This document shows, in pieces, positions 24,457 through 31,518 of a stretch of DNA of 64,000 nucleotides (positions are counted from its first letter, which is position 1; every line of letters begins with the position of its first letter). This DNA is from Clostridia bacterium. Lineage in GTDB: Bacteria > Bacillota > Clostridia > Oscillospirales > CAG-272. The notes below the pieces were generated by a model, which made no database searches, was not told where the DNA came from, and saw only the letters and a list, made by a program, of their open reading frames with translations. The stretch lies in assembly GCA_017501225.1 (NCBI GenBank), contig JAFVXH010000019.1:62001-126000 (forward strand), written 5' to 3'. A program made the position numbers and the translations under genes.

Positions 24457-26703
24457 ATGCAGAACGAGGCAGAACGGATCTTTGAACGCTTTCCGAGCTT
24501 TATTCAGGAGTATATCTTTGCGCACGGCTGGGAGGAGCTGCGCGAGGTACAGCTCGCCGCGGCAAAAAGCATTTTTGACGGAGAAAACAACCTGCTCTTG
24601 ACCTCCTCCACCGCCAGCGGTAAAACCGAGGCGGCATTCTTTCCGATCTTAACGGAGCTGTGTGAGCGTCCGCCCGTGGGCGTCGGCGTGCTTTATATCG
24701 CTCCCTTGAAAAGCCTGATCAACGACCAATTCGGACGTATGGAGGATTTGCTGGAGGAGAGCGGAATTGCCGTGACGCACTGGCACGGGGACGTTTCGCA
24801 ATCGCATAAGAAGCGGATGCTGAAGGATCCCGCGGGCATTCTGCAGATCACGCCCGAGTCGCTGGAAGCAATGCTCATCCACCGCAACCGCGATCTGATC
24901 CGCATTTTTGGGGATCTGCGATTCATCGTGCTGGATGAGGTGCACACCCTGACGGGAAGTGACCGCGGCAATCAGATCCTTTGTCAGCTTGCGCGTTTGG
25001 GACACCTGATCGGTCATCATCCGCGCCGCATAGGGCTTTCCGCAACCGTCGGTGACACGGCGCGCGTAGCAAGCTGGCTGTCAAGCGGCAGCGGTCGGGA
25101 TACCGACGTGCCGGAGCTTTCCCCCGAGCGTCTTCGCTGGCGACTTGGGATGGAGCATTTTTATATTGATAACGTCAATTCCGAGCAAGTAACGCCGCCG
25201 ACGCAAAAGGGAAGAGCACCCGACTTGCGTTTGGCAACCGATGCGGGATATTCCTTCCTGTACGACTGCGTCAAGGAGAAAAAATCCCTGGTCTTTTCCA
25301 ATTCCAGAGAGGAAACCGAGTATCTCTGCGCCACGCTTCGGCAGATCGCAAAGCGGCGTGGGGAGGAGGATATTTTTCTCATTCACCACGGAAATCTCTC
25401 CGCCTCCATTCGGGAGGAGGCAGAGCTTGCCATGAAGGACGAAGAAAAAATGGCGGTGACCTGTGCCACGGTAACCATGGAGCTCGGCATCGATATCGGA
25501 CGCCTGGAGCGCGTCGTGCAGAATCAGGCACCCAACTCCGTGACCTCCTTCCTGCAACGCTTAGGACGCTCGGGAAGACGCGGAGCGCCCCCCGAGATGA
25601 TGATGGTGTTCCGCGAGGAGGATGCGCTTCCCAATACACCGTTGCTACAGCTCATTCCGTGGGAGCTGCTCAAGGCGATCGCCATCGTTCAGCTCTATAT
25701 CGAGGAACGCTTCATCGAGCCGCCGCATCTGCGCAAGCTTCCGTACAGCCTTCTGTTCCATCAGACGCTGAGTGTGCTTGCGGCATCGGGAGAATTGACG
25801 CTTCCCGCGCTCGCTTCTCGCGTGCTTTCCTTGCCGCCCTTTTCGGAGGTGCCCAAGGAGGACTATAAAACGCTGATCCTTTCCATGCTCAACCGTGATT
25901 TTTTGGAGATGAGCGAGGAAAAGACCATTCTTGTCGGCCTTGCCGGCGAGCGGCTTCTGAATAGCTTCAAGTTTTACGCTGTTTTTCAGGATTCCGAGGA
26001 CTTTACCGTACGGTGCGGCTCGGACGAGATCGGCACCATCACCACGCCGCCCCCCGTCGGCGATCGCTTTGCTCTGGCGGGACGCGTCTGGGAGGTCGAG
26101 GAGCTGGATATCCAGCGCAAATTGATCTACGTCAAGAGCGTGGACGGCAAAATGCAGGTCTCCTGGCCCGGGGACGTCGGGGAGGTCCATACCCGCATTC
26201 TGGAGCGTATGCGCCGGGTGCTTGCGGAGGACACCGTCTATCCCTATCTGAAACCAAACGCGCAAAAAAGGCTTGAGGTGGCAAGACGTCTGGCGCGCAA
26301 CACGGGCATGCTGGAGCGTTCCCTGATCCATCTTGGAGGATATTCCTATTGCTTCTTTCCATGGCTGGGCACGCGCGCCTTTCGTGCCACTCGCAGAATA
26401 TTGGCACGCAGAGGGGAGCCCTTCGGGATCTGCGGTATCGAGTATCAGGGATGCTATTTTATCAAATTCAAGATGACGCGCGGAAATGAAGCCGAGCTTG
26501 CCGAGTATCTTGCATCCCTTACGGAAAGCGATCCTATGACAGGTGAGGATCTGGTAGGGAACGCGGAGGAGCCGCTGTTCGAAAAATACGATGCGTATCT
26601 TCCGCCCTCACTTCTGCGTAAGGCGTATGCCGTGGATAAGCTGAATGCCGAGGAGGCGCTTTCGCGCCTTGCTTCACTAAAGGAAGAATTTTCAAACCGC
26701 TGA
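24457..26703 (+). CDS. DEAD/DEAH-box superfamily 2 helicase (BrxHI/Lhr-like)
   Basis: 748 residues from ATG 24457, after AAAGGAGG; an ATG at 24427 lacks a site. Motif I TASGKT (52-57), motif II DEVH (160-163), motif III SAT (195-197) and motif VI QRLGRSGR (367-374) are complete, so it should be an active ATP-dependent translocase. The C-terminal 370 residues resemble the long accessory region of Lhr/BrxHI-type helicases. It is the third gene of the cassette. A promoter for the next unit begins 37 bases after the stop, and I see no strong terminator between them. Confidence 0.9.
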   Translation: MQNEAERIFERFPSFIQEYIFAHGWEELREVQLAAAKSIFDGENNLLLTSSTASGKTEAAFFPILTELCERPPVGVGVLYIAPLKSLINDQFGRMEDLLEESGIAVTHWHGDVSQSHKKRMLKDPAGILQITPESLEAMLIHRNRDLIRIFGDLRFIVLDEVHTLTGSDRGNQILCQLARLGHLIGHHPRRIGLSATVGDTARVASWLSSGSGRDTDVPELSPERLRWRLGMEHFYIDNVNSEQVTPPTQKGRAPDLRLATDAGYSFLYDCVKEKKSLVFSNSREETEYLCATLRQIAKRRGEEDIFLIHHGNLSASIREEAELAMKDEEKMAVTCATVTMELGIDIGRLERVVQNQAPNSVTSFLQRLGRSGRRGAPPEMMMVFREEDALPNTPLLQLIPWELLKAIAIVQLYIEERFIEPPHLRKLPYSLLFHQTLSVLAASGELTLPALASRVLSLPPFSEVPKEDYKTLILSMLNRDFLEMSEEKTILVGLAGERLLNSFKFYAVFQDSEDFTVRCGSDEIGTITTPPPVGDRFALAGRVWEVEELDIQRKLIYVKSVDGKMQVSWPGDVGEVHTRILERMRRVLAEDTVYPYLKPNAQKRLEVARRLARNTGMLERSLIHLGGYSYCFFPWLGTRAFRATRRILARRGEPFGICGIEYQGCYFIKFKMTRGNEAELAEYLASLTESDPMTGEDLVGNAEEPLFEKYDAYLPPSLLRKAYAVDKLNAEEALSRLASLKEEFSNR

Positions 26704-26740
26704 AAAACTTAAAATTTTTTAAATTTATTTGCCAAACCGA

Positions 26741-26769
26741 TTGACTTTCGTGTAAAAAAATGGTAAAAT
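26741..26769 (+). promoter_or_regulatory. promoter of the acyl-CoA ligase gene
   Basis: TTGACT (26741-26746), 17 bases, TAAAAT (26764-26769), in a T- and A-rich stretch. Confidence 0.8.
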
Positions 26770-26814
26770 AAAAATGCCGTTTGATTCATTTCACGGAAGA
26801 AAAGAGGTGCTGAA

Positions 26815-28545
26815 ATGGCGTACAGAAATCGCAAAAAGAATTATCCGCTTTACAAGACGACACATTTTAAGGACTTCAAGGAAATGATCGAGAACGTCGC
26901 GGAGCGCTATCCCGACCGTTCTGCTATTCGTTATAAGGCAAATCCGTCCTCATCGGAGCAGCAATTCTACACTTACTTGCAGGGAAGAGATATCGTCCGC
27001 GCTCTCGCGACCGAATGGATCGCGATGGGAACGGGGAGAGAAAAGGTCGCTATCATCGGAGAGGCTTCTCCCGAATGGGTATTTTCCTACTTTTCCCTGA
27101 TGGCAATGGGGGCTATCACCGTCCCCGTCGACAAGGATCTTCCCGTTGCGGATATCGCGTCGATCCTGAACACCGCCGAGTGCCGCTTCGTCGTATTCTC
27201 CGCCTCCTGCGAGAAAAAGGTCTGTGAGCTGAAGGAGCTTGTTCCAAGCCTTGAGAGCTTCGTGCAGATGAACGGAGAGATCGCTCCGTATGCGATCGGA
27301 TATGCAGAGGTCGAGCGCCGCGGTAAAGAAAAGCTTGCCGCAGGCGACAGATCCTATCTGGATCTTCAGATCGATCCCGATGAGCTTGCAACCATCGTGT
27401 TCACCTCGGGCACGACGGGAAAGGGCAAGGGCGTGATGCTCTCGGTTACCAATATCTGCTCGGATATGGAGCAGGGAATGTATCTGTTTGACATTACTCC
27501 CAAGACCATGTGCGTCCTGCCGCCGCATCATACCTTCGGCTCGACCGTCAACTTTGTCGGTCACTACGCGCAGGGCAGTGAGATCTACATTTCCGCAGGT
27601 CTCCGTTACATCATGAACGAGCTTAAGGAGTTCCGCCCCTCTCACCTGATCTTGGTTCCTCTGTTTGTGGAAACCTTCTACAAGCGCATCCTTTCCACCG
27701 CGGAAAAGCAAGGAAAATTGAAGCTTCTGAACGGAATGCGCAAGTTTTCGAACGCATTGCGCAAGGTTGGAATCGATCTTCGCCCGCTTTTCTTCAAATC
27801 GGTTCTGAGCAACTTCGGCGGAGAGCTGAAGCTGATCATCAGCGGAGGCGCGGCGCTCAATCAGGAGGTCATTGATTTCTTTGAATCCATCGGTGTGGTC
27901 ATCCTCAACGGCTACGGCATTACCGAGTGCGCTCCCCTGATTTCCGCAAACCGTAACGAATACCGCAAGCAGGGCTCTGTCGGGCTTCCCATTCTGGGAG
28001 GACACGTCAAGATCGCCGATCCCGACGAAAACGGGGAGGGCGAGATCTGCTACAAGGGCCCCAACGTCATGCTTGGTTATTACAAAAACGAGGAAGCTAC
28101 CCGCGAGGCCTTTGACGGGGAAGGCTATTTCCGCACGGGAGATTACGGCAAGATCGAGCTTGAGGGCAACGATCAGTGGCTCTATATCACGGGACGCAAG
28201 AAAAACCTGATTATTTTTTCAAACGGAAAGAACGTGTATCCCGAGGAGATCGAGGCGGATATCCAGGGCGTATACGGCGTTGGAGAGGTCGTGGTTTACG
28301 CGGGCGAGAGTAAGAGCGATCCCCAAAAGGAGGTCATCGTTGCGGAGATCTATCCCGATGCCGACGCCCTGAAGCTGCGCGGCATTACCGATGCACAGAC
28401 TTATTTTGACGGGGAGATCAAAAAGATCAATCAGAAAAACGTTTCCTATAAAACGGTCGGAAAGGTTAAGATCCGTACTGAGGAATTCCCGAAGACTACC
28501 TCGCGCAAGATCATTCGTTTCCGGATCGACAAAAGCATCGATTGA
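26815..28545 (+). CDS. AMP-forming long-chain acyl-CoA synthetase-like ligase
   Basis: 576 residues, ANL superfamily. The AMP loop SGTTGKGKG is at 198-206, the adenine-binding GYGITECAP near 364, the hinge segment GYFRTGDYGKIE and the C-terminal KTTSRKI with its catalytic Lys are all present. These enzymes activate fatty acids as acyl-adenylates and transfer them to CoA, occasionally to a carrier protein. The gap between core motifs and the DLxPVADI segment match bacterial FadD-like proteins. Single-gene unit with its own promoter and terminator; the following patatin-like lipase may supply fatty acids, but that link is inference. Confidence 0.88.
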   Translation: MAYRNRKKNYPLYKTTHFKDFKEMIENVAERYPDRSAIRYKANPSSSEQQFYTYLQGRDIVRALATEWIAMGTGREKVAIIGEASPEWVFSYFSLMAMGAITVPVDKDLPVADIASILNTAECRFVVFSASCEKKVCELKELVPSLESFVQMNGEIAPYAIGYAEVERRGKEKLAAGDRSYLDLQIDPDELATIVFTSGTTGKGKGVMLSVTNICSDMEQGMYLFDITPKTMCVLPPHHTFGSTVNFVGHYAQGSEIYISAGLRYIMNELKEFRPSHLILVPLFVETFYKRILSTAEKQGKLKLLNGMRKFSNALRKVGIDLRPLFFKSVLSNFGGELKLIISGGAALNQEVIDFFESIGVVILNGYGITECAPLISANRNEYRKQGSVGLPILGGHVKIADPDENGEGEICYKGPNVMLGYYKNEEATREAFDGEGYFRTGDYGKIELEGNDQWLYITGRKKNLIIFSNGKNVYPEEIEADIQGVYGVGEVVVYAGESKSDPQKEVIVAEIYPDADALKLRGITDAQTYFDGEIKKINQKNVSYKTVGKVKIRTEEFPKTTSRKIIRFRIDKSID

Positions 28546-28550
28546 CGCAA

Positions 28551-28583
28551 AAAAGCACAGCCGCGTGTCGGCTGTGCTTTTTT
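28551..28583 (+). terminator. terminator after the acyl-CoA ligase
   Basis: AAAAGCACAGCCG (28551-28563), loop CGTGT, exact complement (28569-28581), T-run. Confidence 0.93.
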
Positions 28584-28606
28584 GTCCGAATGTATCAAAG
28601 GACGTA

Positions 28607-28635
28607 TTGACTTTTGGACAAGAACGTGATATAAT
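28607..28635 (+). promoter_or_regulatory. promoter of the patatin-like gene
   Basis: TTGACT (28607-28612), 17 bases, TATAAT (28630-28635). Confidence 0.85.
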
Positions 28636-28697
28636 AACAAAGGCTGTACCCTTTTTGAGAAAAGGGGGCGGAAAACGGAAAGAAGGGAGGAAATTGT

Positions 28698-29543
28698 ATG
28701 CGAGTCGGACTGGTTCTGGCGGGCGGCGCCGTCAAGGGCGCGTATCAGGTAGGAGCCTTAAGGGCGCTTGAAAAATTCTTTTCTCCCGAGGAAATTTCGG
28801 TGGTATGCTCCGCATCCATCGGTGTGATCAATTCCTATTCCTTTGTAACCAACCGTTTGCCTTACGCGGAAGCGACCTGGCGAAATATCAATGCCGTTTC
28901 CAAAAGCGTGCTGGTCACGCAGCTGCTCAACAGCGATTATCTGCTCAACGTCTTTTCCGAGCTTTCCGAGAAAAAGATCGAAACCGAGCACTTCATCGTC
29001 CCACTCCTCAATCTGCGCAAGCGCACGCTGGAGTATCACAATCTTTCCGAGGTGACGCAGCGGGATACCATGAAGCGCATTCTGCGCGCAAGCGTCGCGA
29101 TCCCACCCGTTTGCAAGGCGGTTAAGGTCGGAGAGTCGCATTATCTGGACGGTGCGGTCGTGGAGGCAATTCCGATCAAGGAGATGGAGAAGTACAACCT
29201 GGATTATATCATCTGCATTTATTTCGACAAGGCAACGCCCGTTTTTTCCAAGACAGGGATCAGCAACCGCGTCGTCAAGATCTGCTTTGACGATGAAACG
29301 CGTCTGGCAAACGGAACCTGTCTGACCAAGAAGAACACCCACAAAATGATTACCAAGGGAGAATTGCAAACCAAGCGCATTCTCAATTTCGTGTTCCGGA
29401 ACGGCAAGGATAATCTTCCGGCGATCATGGAGGCAATCGAGCATCTGGACCATCTGCAAAGCGGAGGTCCCAAAAAGATGATCACGACCTCACGGGGACT
29501 TGGCGTTCTCAACAGTATTACCAAAACCTTTATCAAACACTAA
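28698..29543 (+). CDS. patatin-like phospholipase
   Basis: 281 residues, site AGGGAGG before the ATG. The oxyanion-hole stretch GGAVKGAYQVG (9-19) starts the protein as in bacterial patatins. The nucleophile elbow reads S38-A-S40-I-G42 instead of GxSxG, keeping the Ser; the catalytic Asp is D151 in LDGAVVEA. Thus a Ser-Asp dyad hydrolase acting on phospholipids or other acyl esters is likely. No signal peptide, so it is cytoplasmic or peripheral. Single-gene unit flanked by terminators. The altered elbow may affect activity or specificity. Confidence 0.85.
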   Translation: MRVGLVLAGGAVKGAYQVGALRALEKFFSPEEISVVCSASIGVINSYSFVTNRLPYAEATWRNINAVSKSVLVTQLLNSDYLLNVFSELSEKKIETEHFIVPLLNLRKRTLEYHNLSEVTQRDTMKRILRASVAIPPVCKAVKVGESHYLDGAVVEAIPIKEMEKYNLDYIICIYFDKATPVFSKTGISNRVVKICFDDETRLANGTCLTKKNTHKMITKGELQTKRILNFVFRNGKDNLPAIMEAIEHLDHLQSGGPKKMITTSRGLGVLNSITKTFIKH

Positions 29544-29569
29544 AAGCACTGCCGCGGCAGTGCTTTTAT
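29542..29569 (+). terminator. terminator after the patatin-like gene
   Basis: Perfect 26-base palindrome 29542-29567 (AAAAGCACTGCCG and complement). It lies only 26 bases before the next start, so the acetyltransferase may be read by partial readthrough. Confidence 0.8.
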
Positions 29570-29592
29570 CAAATGCAAAAGGAGAAGTGCTT

Positions 29593-30081
29593 ATGGAGAT
29601 CCGCTTGGCAAAAAGCGAGGAATTGGATCAAATCCTGGAAATTTACGAAAACGCAAGACAGTATATGGGAAGGATGGGGAATCCGCATCAATGGGGAGAT
29701 GCAAAGTATCCTTCAGAGGCGCTTTTGCGGCAAGATCTTGCGCAAAAAAGGCTTTACCTTTGCGCGGAAAACAATGAGATCCTCGGCGTATTTTGCTATT
29801 TTTACGGGGAGGATCCCACCTATCGTGTGATCGAGGACGGCGCGTGGCAAAACGATCAGCCTTACGGTGTGATCCACCGTATCGCGGTCGCAAAGCACAA
29901 CCGAGGCGTCGCGTCCTTCTGCTTCTCCCATTGCTTTTCGCTGTGTAACAATCTCAAGATCGACACGCACGAGGATAATCTGCCCATGCAAAGGGCGCTC
30001 CTCAAGAACGGATTCGTCAGGTGCGGAACCATTTATCTCGAAAACGGGGAATCCCGCATTGCGTTCCAGAAGACCGAATAA
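29593..30081 (+). CDS. GNAT-family N-acetyltransferase
   Basis: 162 residues from ATG 29593, preceded by AAAAGGAGAAG. The opening EIRLAKSEELDQILEIYENAR is a standard GNAT beta1-alpha1 element; VIHRIAVAKHNRG (about 97-109) is the beta4 strand and acetyl-CoA pyrophosphate loop, slightly degenerate relative to RxxGxG/A, and ALLKNGFVRCGTIYL is the usual beta6-beta7 end. The substrate cannot be predicted. It is convergent with the AraC gene and the two share a terminator. Confidence 0.83.
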   Translation: MEIRLAKSEELDQILEIYENARQYMGRMGNPHQWGDAKYPSEALLRQDLAQKRLYLCAENNEILGVFCYFYGEDPTYRVIEDGAWQNDQPYGVIHRIAVAKHNRGVASFCFSHCFSLCNNLKIDTHEDNLPMQRALLKNGFVRCGTIYLENGESRIAFQKTE

Positions 30082-30112
30082 AAAACGGCAGTTTCATCAC
30101 TGCCGTTTTTTT
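30081..30112. terminator. bidirectional terminator between GNAT and AraC genes
   Basis: AAAAACGGCAGT (30081-30092), loop TTCATC, exact complement (30099-30110), with A and T runs on each side. Confidence 0.92.
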
Positions 30113-31001
30113 ATGTACGCGTAGGCTTTGCGCCGCTTTTCTGCGTGCGGTATTCGGTAGGGGTCATGCCGAATTTTTCACGGAAGCAAACGTAGAAATA
30201 GTTGTAGTTGTTAAATCCGCAGTCCTGACTGATGGAGGTGACGGGGCTTTGTGTCAGAGCAAGACGCCTTGCAACCTCCCACAGACGCACCTCGGTCAGC
30301 TTTTGTGTGAAGGACATTCCGTAGAGTCTGTGCAGAATGCGGTTGACCTGACGGACCGACACGTTCAGGCTGTCGGCAAGATCCTGGATCTTGACCTTGC
30401 TGAGCGAGCATTCCGAGAAGAAGCGGTCGATGGTGTTGCAATCCGAATCGTGCGCCTTCGCGGTCGCGTCGGGGAAGCAGTATGCGGGAATTTCACCGCT
30501 GATACGCAACAGCTCGGTCAGAATCAGACTGCAAAGGCTCTGCAGATTGCCAAGATATCCGATATTCTTTTCAAGAAGCTCCTTGTGAAGCTGGTTGAGA
30601 AGGGTGAACACGATCGGATCGCGTCCGCGCAGATGACGGATTTGGGAGAGCTGCTCGGTCAGTGCCTTGTATGCCCTCGTCTGGGGTGAGCCCTCGCCCT
30701 TGACGGTAGGCTCCTCTATGCTGAAGCGAAGATGGAAATGGGAGGAGGACGTATGCTCGCGGCAGTGATATTCTGCGGGGTGGATCAGGAAAAAGTCCCC
30801 GGAGGCGACGGAATAAGGCTTGTCGCCTACCGTAATGCGGCAGACACCCGATGCGACATAGTACAGCTCGTAATCGGGATGATTGTGTGGGCTTGGGACG
30901 GCTATGTCGGATGAGAGAAAGTCCTCGCCCAAATGGCAGATCAGTGTCAGATGCCCGAGCTGAACGGGAATATGGTAATATTTTGAAGCTTCGTTTGGCA
31001 T
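30111..31001 (-). CDS. AraC-family transcriptional regulator
   Basis: 297 residues from the ATG at 31001, preceded by AGTGAGGT; an ATG 30 bases upstream lacks a site. The N-terminal half is a cupin-type sensor (HNHPDYELYYVASG, ASGDFFLIHPAEYH), the C-terminal 100 residues two helix-turn-helix motifs (IQDLADSLNVSVRQVNRILH and ITSISQDCGFNNYNYFYVCF followed by KFGMTPTEYR). Such regulators respond to sugars or other small ligands. It is divergent from the large surface-protein gene, about 520 bases apart, making that gene a possible target. Ligand unknown. Confidence 0.9.
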   Translation of the reverse strand: MPNEASKYYHIPVQLGHLTLICHLGEDFLSSDIAVPSPHNHPDYELYYVASGVCRITVGDKPYSVASGDFFLIHPAEYHCREHTSSSHFHLRFSIEEPTVKGEGSPQTRAYKALTEQLSQIRHLRGRDPIVFTLLNQLHKELLEKNIGYLGNLQSLCSLILTELLRISGEIPAYCFPDATAKAHDSDCNTIDRFFSECSLSKVKIQDLADSLNVSVRQVNRILHRLYGMSFTQKLTEVRLWEVARRLALTQSPVTSISQDCGFNNYNYFYVCFREKFGMTPTEYRTQKSGAKPTRT

Positions 31002-31042
31002 ATGGGACCTCACTTGGAAATGGATTTGCATTTTCTGCCATC

Positions 31043-31071
31043 ATTATAGCATATTATGTCCGATTTTTCAA
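31043..31071 (-). promoter_or_regulatory. promoter of the AraC-family gene
   Basis: On the minus strand TTGAAA (31071-31066), 17 bases, TATAAT (31048-31043). Confidence 0.75.
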
Positions 31072-31331
31072 TAGCAAGATTGCAAAAAGCAGGATACTTT
31101 TTCAACAATTCTTCCTCGAATGTGCGATTTTTCACGAGGATCCGGGATGCTGCGTGACCGATCCGGTTTTCGCTTCGGACGTATTGTGAAAAGCGGGTAC
31201 GGATGCCGTGCATATGCGGATTTCGATTTTATGTGCCTCGGAGCACCCTGCAGACGGGTATATAAAAGGTAGGATTGATTGTTTTGATTTGCAAAAAAGA
31301 TGGCTTTGTGCATCCTTGACGAAAAAGCCAA

Positions 31332-31367
31332 ATACCATATGTTACATCTGCACAAAACATTTGGTAT
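31332..31367. promoter_or_regulatory. inverted repeat, possible operator
   Basis: ATACCATATGTT (31332-31343) and AACATTTGGTAT (31356-31367) are complementary apart from one base, with 12 bases between. It lies 38 bases upstream of the surface-protein -35 box, a position fitting an activator such as the divergent AraC protein. Binding is inference. Confidence 0.45.
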
Positions 31368-31404
31368 ACGGAATAAAAAAAACCAAAGCTGTCCTAATTC
31401 TTAA

Positions 31405-31433
31405 TTGAAAGACAGGACGAAAAAAGGTATAAT
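31405..31433 (+). promoter_or_regulatory. promoter of the surface-protein gene
   Basis: TTGAAA (31405-31410), 17 bases, TATAAT (31428-31433). Confidence 0.82.
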
Positions 31434-31518
31434 ACCTATGTGCGCGCGACAGCGCAAGCTCAACGGGAGAGGGAGTCATTCCTCGACCGAAAAATAAACA
31501 AACGGAGGAGTTTGAAAC

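Larger units (their letters stand above)
31002..31518. other. divergent intergenic region between araC-type and surface-protein genes
   Basis: About 517 bases with a minus-strand promoter near the AraC gene, a plus-strand promoter at 31405-31433, and a 12-base inverted repeat at 31332-31367. The 85-base leader from 31434 shows no known riboswitch. No other gene is convincing. Confidence 0.75.

Noticed and set aside
31434..31518. Riboswitch in the surface-protein leader
   Set aside because: 85 bases with no recognisable aptamer core such as c-di-GMP or other known class.
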